From UBA5704 sp036264355 (lineage in GTDB: Bacteria > Acidobacteriota > Thermoanaerobaculia > Multivoradales > UBA5704): DNA of 64,000 nucleotides. Below the pieces are notes generated by a model. That model worked only from the letters and a program-made list of their open reading frames with translations, searched no databases and was not told the DNA's origin. A program made the translations under genes and the position numbers. This document shows, in pieces, positions 56,384-64,000 of the stretch. The stretch lies in contig DATARD010000048.1 of NCBI GenBank assembly GCA_036264355.1, forward strand, positions 1 through 64,000, written 5' to 3'. The first letter of the stretch is position 1. Every line of letters starts with the position of its first letter.

Positions 56384-56745
56384 AGCAGTTGAGGGTCGTT
56401 CGCTCACCGCGACCCCTCGAAATTCGCGTCGGCCCCGGAATGCACCCTTGGACGAAGGACGCCTTCATGGAGTTGGAGGTAACGCCGACTCTGAGCACAG
56501 AGTGGTACCGGCAGGACGTCAATCTGACCATCACGCTTCTCGAAACAGATGGTAAGACCGTGCTCGGCAGGAAGTCGTGGACGGATCTCACGATTGGCAA
56601 AGAGAACGCAGCCAGCGCCATTGGCATGTGGGGCTCGTCTTCATCCAAATCGCCCACTCTGGTCGTGGGTTTGAGCAAGGAAATGGTCGCGCGCTTTGAA
56701 AGTGAAGGGCTGCAAGCAAGAATCGTTGTGGAGATCCAGAAATAA
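56380..56745 (+). CDS. Hypothetical protein coupled to the HEPN-like gene
   Basis: 121 aa from GTG 56380. Mostly beta: FMELEVTPTLSTEWYRQDVN, LTITLLETDGKTVLGRKSW and SPTLVVGLSKEMVARFESEG. No family recognised. The GTGA overlap makes it a translational partner of the HEPN-like protein. Confidence 0.55.
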   Translation: MKQLRVVRSPRPLEIRVGPGMHPWTKDAFMELEVTPTLSTEWYRQDVNLTITLLETDGKTVLGRKSWTDLTIGKENAASAIGMWGSSSSKSPTLVVGLSKEMVARFESEGLQARIVVEIQK

Positions 56746-56789
56746 TGCGGCCGGCCGGCTAGTCGGACTTCCCGGTGGAGGACGGAGCC

Positions 56790-57662
56790 TCAGTTCGGCT
56801 CGTCGATGATTGCGGAGACCGAAGCGGCCACGACGGCCTTCTCCAGCCAGCGCTCCAGCCGCTCCGGATCCTTCTGGGCCAGGATGCGCTCGCGGACGGC
56901 GTCCGGCACCGCAATGCCGCGGACCCGAAGCACGGTCAGCAGGTTGCGCACCGCCTCCTCGGCGCGTCCCTTGGTGAGCCCCTCGGCGACGTACTTTTTC
57001 GCGAAATCACTCTGGTATTCGTAACCCTTCATCATCGCCTCCAGTGTCCGGCGAGCCGCCTCGTTGAGGGAATTATACACAAGGTCGTAGTAGAACTTGG
57101 ACCGGTTTGCGTCGAGCCCCTGGACCGCGGGCAGCACCGCCGCGGCGATGGTCGCGCCCTGCTTCGTCTTGCCGTGCGCCATCGCGGAGAGCACTCCGAG
57201 CTCCGGCCGGCGGGCTGCTTCCTCAGGGTCCGTCACCTTCGGAACAGCGGTGCGGCTCAGCACCGGCGGGCGCAGGACGAAACCGGGGATGCCGGTCTTG
57301 ATCGGCTTTGCGCACCAGCCGGCGACCGCCGGATCGGGGGCGACGATGAGAAGACCGGCCGGGCAACGGTGGATGGCACGCGAGACGGTCACGTAGGCGG
57401 GCCAACTGAAGCGCTTTCCAGGGTCGACCGCCAGTTGGACCTCGACGATGATCACCCGGACGGGGACGCCGTGGCGGAGGAGGATGACGACGGCGTCGGC
57501 GCGGTATTCGGCGGGCTGGATATCAGTCAAGTCGATCGAGGCGAGGCGCGCCTCGGTGTAGGACGGAAGCGAGACGTCCAGTGCCTCGGCCAGGAGCTCG
57601 GCGGCGAGCGAGGGCCGGTTCTTGAAGATGTCCACAAGGACCTCGTGAACCATCGAGGGCAT
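56790..57662 (-). CDS. Rpn/PD-(D/E)XK transposase-type nuclease-like protein
   Basis: 290 aa from ATG 57662; AAAGGAGGAAC precedes it at a slightly long distance. MVHEVLVDIFKNRPSLAAEL, EYRADAVVILLRHGVPVRVI and IVEVQLAVDPGKRFSWPAYV give D and E-x-Q of the Rpn-type core; the C-terminal part (ANRSKFYYDLVYNSLNEAAR, AEGLTKGRAEEAVRNLLTVL) is typical of this family. Members are common in accessory DNA of Acidobacteriota and actinomycetes; possible roles are recombination or defence. Confidence 0.72.
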   Translation of the reverse strand: MPSMVHEVLVDIFKNRPSLAAELLAEALDVSLPSYTEARLASIDLTDIQPAEYRADAVVILLRHGVPVRVIIVEVQLAVDPGKRFSWPAYVTVSRAIHRCPAGLLIVAPDPAVAGWCAKPIKTGIPGFVLRPPVLSRTAVPKVTDPEEAARRPELGVLSAMAHGKTKQGATIAAAVLPAVQGLDANRSKFYYDLVYNSLNEAARRTLEAMMKGYEYQSDFAKKYVAEGLTKGRAEEAVRNLLTVLRVRGIAVPDAVRERILAQKDPERLERWLEKAVVAASVSAIIDEPN

Positions 57663-57855
57663 GGCGGCTATGTTCCTCCTTTGGATCCTTCCGCGGCGGG
57701 AGTCGTCGCCCTGAATCCTGAATAGGGTGGTGACGTCAAGACGGCACCTCCCGGCGACGCATCGCCATGGCACCATAGCACCAAAGGTTGCATCGTGGCA
57801 CCATCTGGTGATCTGATAGCGCAATTCGCCGAGATGACCACGAGGGAAGGCACGT

Positions 57856-58387
57856 ATGTGCGCGCTGCCGGTCGAGAAAGAGTCGGTGGCTCCCGACGTG
57901 CTGCTGGCCCAGGGAGTCGAAAAGCGGGACCGGGATACCTATCTCCTCTGGGAGGAAAAACCTCCGGCCCTCATCTTCGAGATCACGTCGCGCTCGACCC
58001 GGGACGAAGACACGGGGCACAAGAAGGATCTCTATGAGCAGCTCGGCGTGGCCGAGCTTGTCCTTTTCGATCCTTATGGGGAGTATCTAAACCACGGCTC
58101 CAGGGCTATCGGCTCGATCGGGGCGTCTATCAGCCATCTTCCCGAACCATGACGGCTCGCTCAACCTGCGGACCGCAGGTGTGACCGCGCGTCCTGAAGG
58201 AAAGAAGTTGCGGCTGGTGGACACGGCGACTGGCGAGAAGCTTCTCTGGGAGGAAGAGGTCGAAATAGCGCGCCGGCTGGCCGAGGCGCGTGCCGTCGAG
58301 GAGGCGGTGGCCCGCCGTGCCGCCGAGGAGCAGGCCCAAGCTCTCGCCGAGGAAGTCGCCCGGCTGCGGCGCGAGTTGAAGCGCTGA
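57856..58387 (+). pseudogene. Uma2-family gene, copy 3, truncated and frameshifted
   Basis: Recognisable Uma2 pieces: SVAPDVLLAQGVEKRDRDTY, FEITSRSTRDEDTGHKKDLY and VLFDPYGEYL. The phase then changes near 58090 (RLQGYRLDRGVYQP in another frame) and again near 58140, returning to GSLNLRTAGVTARPEGKKLR, LVDTATGEKLLWEEE and the coiled coil. The N-terminal part present in copies 1 and 2 is also missing. Confidence 0.82.
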
Positions 58388-58419
58388 GTCCGAATCTTTC
58401 GCCGATCGAAAGGTCCTCC

Positions 58420-59130
58420 TCACCCGAGCTCCACCTCCGGCCGAGCCCGATCAACCAGCGCCGTAGTGACCTCCCCGCCGCAGGCGGTGCGGACGAGCGC
58501 AGCCAGGTCTTGGGTGGCGGTTTCGATGTCGGCTCGGGGGACCGGGGGAAGCCCTTCGATCACCAGGAAGGCGTGCCGGGTGGTTGCGGTCAGCTTGGTG
58601 CGGTCGGCTTCTTTCCAGTTCCAGCGGCGGCAGAGGGCTCCGAGATCGTCTTTGTAGAGGACCTCGCCGGGGTGCGGCGCTCGCGGCTCGGCTTCTCCGA
58701 GGAGGAGGGCCGGCTTTTCGTCGGCTGTCGCGATGGTCAGCAGGACGTCTCCTTGCACGGCGGCCAGATCCTCTCCTCCCACCGGCACCAGCCAGCGCAG
58801 GGAGATGGTGTTGTAGGCATCGACCAGGGTGTTGATGTGCGGCACGGCATTTCCCTTGAGGACGCGGCGCACCAGGTTTTCGATGGAGGAGGGGTGGTCT
58901 TTCGGCTTCGCTCCGAAGGCGCGGTAGGCCTCGCGCCAGGGGGCGATGCGGGGGTGCTCGCTCAGTTGGGCTCCGGCGAGGCGGCGGCGGACGGACTCTT
59001 CCTCGGCCCGTAACTGTTTGAGAATGTCGGCGTCCTCACCGGAGTTGTCGATACCGTGGGCGATGACGACGCCCAGGACCACGGCGGGGAACTTGTCGAA
59101 GATGTCGCTCGTCACGCGCAGGGCTGTCAT
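58420..59130 (-). CDS. B3/B4-domain protein (PheT-like editing domain)
   Basis: 236 aa from ATG 59130. HPRIAPWREAYRAFGAKPKD, SSIENLVRRVLKGNAVPHIN, TLVDAYNTISLRWLVPVGGE and YKDDLGALCRRWNWKEADRT follow the free-standing B3/B4 family related to the editing domain of phenylalanyl-tRNA synthetase beta. May hydrolyse mischarged tRNA. TATGCT lies 7 nt before the ATG. Confidence 0.88.
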   Translation of the reverse strand: MTALRVTSDIFDKFPAVVLGVVIAHGIDNSGEDADILKQLRAEEESVRRRLAGAQLSEHPRIAPWREAYRAFGAKPKDHPSSIENLVRRVLKGNAVPHINTLVDAYNTISLRWLVPVGGEDLAAVQGDVLLTIATADEKPALLLGEAEPRAPHPGEVLYKDDLGALCRRWNWKEADRTKLTATTRHAFLVIEGLPPVPRADIETATQDLAALVRTACGGEVTTALVDRARPEVELG

Positions 59131-59188
59131 GGCGCCGAGCATATCCCCCGATCAGACGGATGTGGCGAGCCTCCGAGAGGGCGCATGG

Positions 59189-59194
59189 TAAGAT
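59189..59194 (+). promoter_or_regulatory. -10 element of the phospholipase D family gene
   Basis: TAAGAT ends 9 nt before ATG 59204; no Shine-Dalgarno. Confidence 0.4.
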
Positions 59195-59203
59195 CGCGTC
59201 GAA

Positions 59204-60484
59204 ATGACACAATTTCTCTATCTGCTCGGCGGAGTCATCGGCGCTCTCGTGGTGGCGTTCGTCTACATCACGCTCGCCGCGAACGCTGAAGCGAACCATC
59301 AGGATCGGGTGGTGAGCGTGCCGCTGATCGAGCCGGAGCTCGCGGCGTTTCTCCGGGTGCTCCAGGGAGCCGCTGGAGCTTGCGTGGTCGAGGGCAATGA
59401 AGTCGCGGTTTTCCAGAACGGCGACGAGATCTTTCCGGCGATGTTGGCGGCGATCCGGGAGAGCCGATCGACCATCCACTTCGCGACCTACATCTATTGG
59501 GCCGGGACGATGCCGCGAGAGTTCGCGCAGGCGCTCTCCGAGGCTGCCCGGCGCGGGGTGATGGTGAGGCTCGTTCTCGACAGCGAAGGAGCCGAGCGGA
59601 TGCCTCGCGAGCTGGTGCGGCAGATGTGCGACGCAGGCTGCAAGGTCACCTGGTTCCGCCGGTTGCAGTGGTTCGACTGGATGAAGTACAACCACAGATC
59701 GCATCGACGTCTGCTGATTGTGGACGGCACGATCGGCTTCACCGGCGGCGTCGGTATCGCCGACGAGTGGACAGGACACGCCCAGAGCCCCTCCCACTGG
59801 CGCGACACGCACGTGCGCCTCATCGGGCCGGTCGTTTCCGCCCTGCAGAGCGCGTTCACCGACAGTTGGAATCAGAGCACGGAGGAGCTGCTCCTCGACG
59901 CGCGGGATTTTCCACCTCTGCGGCAGACCGGCGACGTCCCCGTGTGTGCCGTGCTCAGCACTCCCGCGAATGGCGCCTCGGAGGCACAGCGCGTGATGGC
60001 TGCGCTCATCGCCGGCTCCACGCGCACGCTGTACATCAGCAATTCGTATTTCGTCCCCACGCCGTCCTTCATCGACGCGCTCTGCGCCGCGCGCGATCGC
60101 GGCGTCGACGTTCGCATTCTCGTGCCCGGACCCTACCATGACCAGAAGCTCGTCCAGCGGGCGAGCCGCCACAGTTGGCCACGTCTCGTCGAGCACGGTG
60201 TCGGCATCTATGAGTATCAGCCGACGATGATGCACGCCAAGACCGTCGTCGCGGACGGCGAGCTCGTGCTGGTGGGCTCGATCAACTTCGATCCACGGTC
60301 GTTCGCGTTGAACTCGGAGTTCGGCGTGATCATCGTCAACCGCCGGCTCGCCGCCGAGATGGTGCTTTCCTTCGAGGCCGACCGCGAGCGCTCGGTCCGG
60401 GTGCTTCCCGCCACGATCGCATCGCGCGGCATCGTCAATTCCGCGCTGAATGCAATCTGCTACTGGGGGCGCGCGCAGCTCTAG
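59204..60484 (+). CDS. Phospholipase D family / cardiolipin synthase-like protein
   Basis: 426 aa with an N-terminal membrane segment (about 5-27). Two PLD motifs: SHRRLLIVDGTIGFTGGVG (HxR in place of HxK) and MMHAKTVVADGELVLVGSIN (canonical HxKx4D). HFATYIYWAGTMPREFA and NSYFVPTPSFIDALCAA match bacterial cardiolipin synthases (ClsB-like). Whether the arginine in the first motif abolishes activity is unclear. Confidence 0.87.
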   Translation: MTQFLYLLGGVIGALVVAFVYITLAANAEANHQDRVVSVPLIEPELAAFLRVLQGAAGACVVEGNEVAVFQNGDEIFPAMLAAIRESRSTIHFATYIYWAGTMPREFAQALSEAARRGVMVRLVLDSEGAERMPRELVRQMCDAGCKVTWFRRLQWFDWMKYNHRSHRRLLIVDGTIGFTGGVGIADEWTGHAQSPSHWRDTHVRLIGPVVSALQSAFTDSWNQSTEELLLDARDFPPLRQTGDVPVCAVLSTPANGASEAQRVMAALIAGSTRTLYISNSYFVPTPSFIDALCAARDRGVDVRILVPGPYHDQKLVQRASRHSWPRLVEHGVGIYEYQPTMMHAKTVVADGELVLVGSINFDPRSFALNSEFGVIIVNRRLAAEMVLSFEADRERSVRVLPATIASRGIVNSALNAICYWGRAQL

Positions 60485-60544
60485 ACAGTCATAGCCCTCG
60501 TGGCCGGCGGACCGCCCACGGGGGCTGTGGATGATGCGCGCGGC

Positions 60545-60865
60545 TCAGGGCTGGGAGGGCGTGCCGCCGCCGGGGACCGGGTCGCCGCCGCCGTTGGTGC
60601 CGGAGGAGCCGCAGCCGTTCGGATCGAGGCCGGCACCGCGGTCACCGCCGCAGGCGGTCGATTGCGGGCTCGGCCGGATTCCGAGGACCGACCGCACGAA
60701 CGACCACAGGCTGTCGAGTCGATTCCAGGAAACCGGCGAGATCTCGCCGCGGGACAGACCGGCCCGACCGGATCCTGCCGCTCCGGCGGAGGCCACGGGT
60801 CCGACGAGCGCCACGATGAGGACCAGCACGGCCACGACACGCAAACTTCTCTGGTTCCACAACAT
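60545..60865 (-). CDS. Small secreted protein with LWSF...DPNG motif
   Basis: 106 aa from ATG 60865 after GGAGGGGAAA. A signal peptide (about 1-30) is followed by SWNRLDSLWSFVRSVLGI and, after a short linker, ACGGDRGAGLDPNGCGSSG with a glycine/proline-rich end. The LWSF...DPxG pattern also occurs in the 40-aa peptide at 26214. No enzyme domain. Probably an exported small protein of an Acidobacteriota-specific family. Confidence 0.65.
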   Translation of the reverse strand: MLWNQRSLRVVAVLVLIVALVGPVASAGAAGSGRAGLSRGEISPVSWNRLDSLWSFVRSVLGIRPSPQSTACGGDRGAGLDPNGCGSSGTNGGGDPVPGGGTPSQP

Positions 60866-61036
60866 TTTCCCCTCCTGAATCTACGGCATGCGCGCACGTC
60901 GCCCGAAAAGGACCGGCGCGTCCGCAGAGAATTTGTATGTGCTCCCTGGATCGACAGTCTAGCAATTTTTTGTGCGGCGTGCACCCCCGGCCGCTCGCCG
61001 GTGCGCTCGCGCGATTTCTCGGTGAAATGTTTTCGC

Positions 61037-62497
61037 TCAGGGCCAGATGCCGCGGGCCAGGGCCGCCTCGGCGACTTTGGCGATGGCGAGGGCATAGGCG
61101 GCGGTGCGCAGATCGATCTCGTCGCCGGCGGGGTGAAGTCCGCGCAGGCGGTGCCAGTGCTCCACCACGGCGTCGGTGGCCAGCTCCATGCGCCGCCGCA
61201 GCTTGGTGTTGATCTCATCGAGGAGCCACTGGTCGTTCTCCAGGTTCTGCACCCACTCGAAGTAGCTCACGGTGACGCCGCCGGAGTTGGCCAGGATGTC
61301 GGGAAGCACGACGATTCCCCGGTCGTGGAGGATGCGGTCCGCCTGCGGCGTCGAGGGTCCGTTGGCGAGCTCCACGATCAGCCGTGCCCGCACGGTGCCG
61401 GCGTTGTCGGCGCGCACCTGGTTCTCGAAGGCCGCGGGGATGAGGATGTCGCAGGGGATGCTGAGGAGCTGCAGGTTGTTGATCGCCTCGGTCCCCGGGC
61501 AGCCGGTCACCGAGCCGGTTTCGTCCCGGTGGCGCGCCGCCGCCGCGAGGTCGATGCCGGAGGGGCGGAAGATGCCGCCGCCGGAGTCGCTCACCGCGAT
61601 GACCCGCGCTCCGGCGGTCGCGAAGAGCTCGGCGGCGATGGCGCCGGTCTGGCCGAAGCCCTGGATGGCGATCCGTGCGCCGTTGACCGAGACGAGCCCC
61701 GGCACGACGCCGCGGGCGAGCGCCCGCCGCGTCACGCAGAGCGCTCCCTGCGCCGCGGCCTCCCGCCGGCCGAGGGAGCCGCCGAGGGCGAGCGGCTTGC
61801 CGGTGACCACGGGGAGATTGTTGCGGCCCGAGTGCATCACCTGGTAGGTGTCGTATATCCAGGCCATGACCTGGGGGCCGGTGTTGACGTCGGGACCCGG
61901 GATGTCGGTGTGCGGACCAATGTTGTCGCCGAGCGCCGCCACGAACCGCCGGGTGAGCTTGCGCAGCTCGATCTCGTTGAGCTTCTTGGGATCGCAGGCG
62001 ACGCCGCCGTTGGCGCCGCCAAAGGGGAGATCGGCCACGGCGCATTTCCAGGTCATCCACGAGGCCATGGCCCGCATCTCGTCCTCGGTGACGTCGGGAT
62101 GAAACCGCATTCCGCCCTTGCCCGGCCCGCGCACGGTGCTGTGCTGCACGCGGTAGCCGGTGAAGGTGCGGACGGTGCCGTCCTGCAGCTCGACCGGAAA
62201 ATGGACGGTGAGGACACGGGAAGGCGATTTCAGGAAGTCGATGATCCCCTGGCGCAGGTTCGGGATGTACCGCGAGGCGCGGTCGAACTGGAGCTGCGCG
62301 ATGCGGTAGGGGTTGAGGTCCTCCTCGGGGATGGCCGGCTCCGCGGGTGCGGTGAGCGCCATCTCCTCCGGCGGCATCGGAAGCATCGGCGGCACGGGCG
62401 GGTCCGGGCCGGGGTACAAGCCGGTGTCGGGCGCGTCCGGACGCAGCGTCCCTCCGGCGACTCCGCCCCGGCGGTGACCGCGGCTGAACGATCTCAT
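61037..62497 (-). CDS. Glu/Leu/Phe/Val dehydrogenase family (glutamate dehydrogenase-like)
   Basis: 486 aa. After about 55 non-conserved residues: VQHSTVRGPGKGGMRFHPDV, TWKCAVADLPFGGANGGVAC with the catalytic lysines, IPGPDVNTGPQVMAWIYDTY, a Rossmann fold around IAIQGFGQTGAIAAELFATA and VELANGPSTPQADRIL. Converts an amino acid to its 2-oxoacid with NAD(P). ATGA overlap with the cupin gene supports the start at 62497, although the N-terminus is long. Confidence 0.93.
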   Translation of the reverse strand: MRSFSRGHRRGGVAGGTLRPDAPDTGLYPGPDPPVPPMLPMPPEEMALTAPAEPAIPEEDLNPYRIAQLQFDRASRYIPNLRQGIIDFLKSPSRVLTVHFPVELQDGTVRTFTGYRVQHSTVRGPGKGGMRFHPDVTEDEMRAMASWMTWKCAVADLPFGGANGGVACDPKKLNEIELRKLTRRFVAALGDNIGPHTDIPGPDVNTGPQVMAWIYDTYQVMHSGRNNLPVVTGKPLALGGSLGRREAAAQGALCVTRRALARGVVPGLVSVNGARIAIQGFGQTGAIAAELFATAGARVIAVSDSGGGIFRPSGIDLAAAARHRDETGSVTGCPGTEAINNLQLLSIPCDILIPAAFENQVRADNAGTVRARLIVELANGPSTPQADRILHDRGIVVLPDILANSGGVTVSYFEWVQNLENDQWLLDEINTKLRRRMELATDAVVEHWHRLRGLHPAGDEIDLRTAAYALAIAKVAEAALARGIWP

Positions 62498-62916
62498 GCT
62501 CCCGGCTCCCAGCCGGCCGGGGCCAGCTCGAACGACGAGAACTGGAAGGCCGGAGCCACGGTGCAGCCCACCAGCGCCCAGCCGCCGAGGGTGCGGGCGG
62601 TCTGCCAGGCTCCCGCCGGCACGACCGCCTGCGGCCGTTCGCCGGCGGCGAGGTCGGAGCCGAGGCGGACCGTCGCGCCCGCGATCCGCAGCTCGAGGGG
62701 TGCCCCGAGATAGTGATGCCAGACCTCGTCGGCGTCGCGCACCCGGTGCCAGGCCGAGACCTCGCCCTCGCGTAACAGATAATAGATGGCGGTCGACGCG
62801 CCGCGCCCGCCGCCGGGCGCGGCGGGCCGGAAGGTCTCGGCATAAAAACCGCCCTCCGGATGGGGAGCGAGGCCGAGCAGGCGGATGACCTCCTCGGCGG
62901 CCGGACCGGCGTTCAT
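62494..62916 (-). CDS. DUF985-family cupin
   Basis: 140 aa. LLGLAPHPEGGFYAETFRPA, STAIYYLLREGEVSAWHRVR, DEVWHHYLGAPLELRI and GCTVAPAFQFSSFELA are the DUF985 pattern, with metal-site candidates among the histidines and glutamate. The family is of unknown substrate. Overlaps both neighbours by 4 nt, so the SIMPL-cupin-dehydrogenase genes form one operon. Confidence 0.9.
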   Translation of the reverse strand: MNAGPAAEEVIRLLGLAPHPEGGFYAETFRPAAPGGGRGASTAIYYLLREGEVSAWHRVRDADEVWHHYLGAPLELRIAGATVRLGSDLAAGERPQAVVPAGAWQTARTLGGWALVGCTVAPAFQFSSFELAPAGWEPGA

Positions 62917-63680
62917 TCGCAGGTTCCCTGCGCCGGACAGGGAGCGATCTCCCAGCGGACGATCACGGTGGCGTTCACCCCGACCTGCCCGGCGGAGACC
63001 GGCGTCGACTCCGCCATGCCGGCCTGCATCATCATCCGGCTCTTCATCAGAGGTTGCGGAGAGACCTGGACGCCGCCCTCGGCGACTTCGAGGATGCGGA
63101 CCAGGCGCACCTTGAGCGCCTGCGCGAGCGCGAGCGCCTTGGAGCGCGCCGCGGTCACCGCTTCGGTCAGCGCCTGGGCGCGCGCGCCTCGATCATCGCG
63201 CAGCCCGAACGCCACTCCGTCGAGCCGGTTGGCGCCGGCGCCGAGCCCGGCGTCGATCACCGGGCCGACCTGGTCGAGCTTGCGGAGGAGGATGGTGACG
63301 ACGTTGCTCGCCTGGTAGCCGGAGATGTGCGGCTCGCCTTCGTTGCCGCGGTTCTGGGCGTAGACCGGGTTGAGGTTCAGCTCCGACGTCTGGATCTCCT
63401 CCGCCGGCACCCCGAGCTTGCGCACGGCGGCGAGCACCGCGTTGGCGACGCGGTTCACCTCCTCCTGTGCGGCTCTGGCAGTGGGCGCCTGGGCGAGCAT
63501 ACCGAGGCGCACCGTCGCCTCGTCCGGCGCCACCCGCGCTTCCCCTTCGCCGGATACCGTGAGCACCGGCACCGGAGTCGAGGGCAGAGACAAAGGGACC
63601 TCGGGCCGCGCCGCCTGGGCCCACGACGGTAGGACGGACGGCACCGACAGCAGGATGGCAAGCAGCAGGGCTCTCTTCAT
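62913..63680 (-). CDS. SIMPL-domain (DUF541) periplasmic protein
   Basis: 255 aa; AAAGGAGGCCCGG before ATG 63680. A signal peptide ends WAQAARPE, then LTVSGEGEARVAPDEATVRL, VNRVANAVLAAVRKLGVPAE, IQTSELNLNPVYAQN and GVNATVIVRWEI. SIMPL proteins form periplasmic oligomers linked to oxidative or envelope stress. First gene of the operon. Confidence 0.92.
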   Translation of the reverse strand: MKRALLLAILLSVPSVLPSWAQAARPEVPLSLPSTPVPVLTVSGEGEARVAPDEATVRLGMLAQAPTARAAQEEVNRVANAVLAAVRKLGVPAEEIQTSELNLNPVYAQNRGNEGEPHISGYQASNVVTILLRKLDQVGPVIDAGLGAGANRLDGVAFGLRDDRGARAQALTEAVTAARSKALALAQALKVRLVRILEVAEGGVQVSPQPLMKSRMMMQAGMAESTPVSAGQVGVNATVIVRWEIAPCPAQGTCE

Positions 63681-63739
63681 CCGGGCCTCCTTTCGGCCCC
63701 AGTATATGAGGTAGAAGGAGGTCCGGGTGAAGAAGAATA

Positions 63740-63765
63740 GGAGGCCCTCCGTTCGAAGGGCCTCC
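63740..63765 (-). terminator. Intrinsic terminator of the partial right-edge gene
   Basis: GGAGGCCCT and AGGGCCTCC form a 9-bp stem with an 8-nt loop. Read on the minus strand it is followed by TATTCTTCTT. It lies 9 nt after the stop of the gene at 63774. Confidence 0.7.
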
Positions 63766-63773
63766 GCGTCCGA

Positions 63774-64000
63774 TCAGCGGGCGTTGGTTGGAGTCTGTGG
63801 GGTGTTTCCTGAGGCAGGTCCGGCAGCCGTTGCCGACCCGCCGCGGAACAGCGCGATCAGCCCGGCGATGAGGGCCAACCCGACGAAGACCTCGCCGGCG
63901 GCGATGTATCCCAGGAGCAGCAGGATGAGGGCCACCAGGTTGAGGATCGGGGGCACGGCGCGGAGCACAAACGCCCGCGGCGGCGGCGGCGGCTCGATGT
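63774..64000 (-). CDS. Partial small membrane protein (5' end beyond window)
   Basis: At least 74 residues, open to the right edge. A proline run (IEPPPPPRAFVLRAVPPILN) leads into two hydrophobic segments (LVALILLLLGYIAAGEVFVG and LALIAGLIALF) and a Gly/Thr/Pro-rich tail. The GTG at 63968 could be a start, but the frame continues upstream without a stop. Function unknown. Confidence 0.55.
   Translation of the reverse strand, partial: IEPPPPPRAFVLRAVPPILNLVALILLLLGYIAAGEVFVGLALIAGLIALFRGGSATAAGPASGNTPQTPTNAR

Noticed and set aside
57736..57855. Repeated TGGCACCAT motif upstream of the damaged Uma2 gene
   Set aside because: Two or three short near-copies with irregular spacing in a decaying region; too weak to call an operator.

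Overview
The window is 64 kb of very G+C-rich bacterial DNA. The best fit is an Acidobacteriota genome of the Thermoanaerobaculia / Holophagae type. Indicators are two GWxTD-domain proteins (one fused to a VWFA-related domain), the DUF4331/DUF4198 secreted pair, several Uma2-family nucleases, many short accessory genes and a small KETLR-type RiPP leader. This is inference from gene content; no rRNA or tRNA gene lies in the window.

Layout. 1-9.9 kb (mostly minus strand): a partial catalytically dead kinase-like gene, an orphan 21-residue peptide gene, ricT-hfq-pdxA, then DUF4331, DUF4198, an ECF sigma / anti-sigma pair, a pta-like gene and purD. 9.9-21.5 kb: rph, two Uma2 genes, DUF1573, mpl, a Wzm/Wzt polysaccharide ABC exporter, glycerate kinase, DUF3467, a GWxTD lipoprotein and an M49-like metallopeptidase. 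21.5-28.9 kb is an accessory region: methyltransferase, DinB, VapBC-like and HicAB-like pairs, DUF2283, DUF433, a low-G+C EVE-nuclease fusion, then a compact module of small membrane/secreted peptide + sigma-region-2-like protein + TPR protein + 21/42-bp tandem array. 28.9-32.9 kb (minus): an operon of a TPM-domain protein, two paralogous TIM44-like zinc-ribbon proteins and a SelW-like protein whose gene carries an in-frame UGA (probable selenocysteine). 33-53.7 kb is mainly housekeeping: MarR/benzoate-CoA-ligase-type pair, DUF4143 ATPase, aminotransferase, IMPase, TruC, a sigma-54-type activator, a DEAD helicase, DedA, sulfatase, mnmA, a cysteine desulfurase, a GWxTD/VWFA protein and a cyclic-diphosphoglycerate-synthase-like GTPase. 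53.6-58.4 kb is a second, decayed accessory region: winged-helix protein, second 21/42-bp array, 5'-truncated TPR gene, amber-interrupted papain-like peptidase, HEPN-like gene, Rpn-like nuclease and a frameshifted Uma2. 58.4-64 kb: B3/B4 protein, phospholipase D family, small secreted protein, glutamate-type dehydrogenase, DUF985 cupin, SIMPL protein and a partial membrane protein.

Points that stand out. (1) Two TPR-gene-plus-21/42-bp-array modules, one intact and one decayed; the intact one also has a tiny peptide gene with its own terminator, recalling peptide-TPR signalling but with a sigma-like partner. (2) A UGA-containing SelW gene that ordinary gene calling would truncate. (3) An EVE-NucS-like nuclease in a toxin-antitoxin cluster. 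(4) About a dozen genes have a -10-like hexamer only 6-9 nt before the start codon and no Shine-Dalgarno, pointing to frequent leaderless transcription. Function statements rest on motif recognition by eye; no database search was possible.
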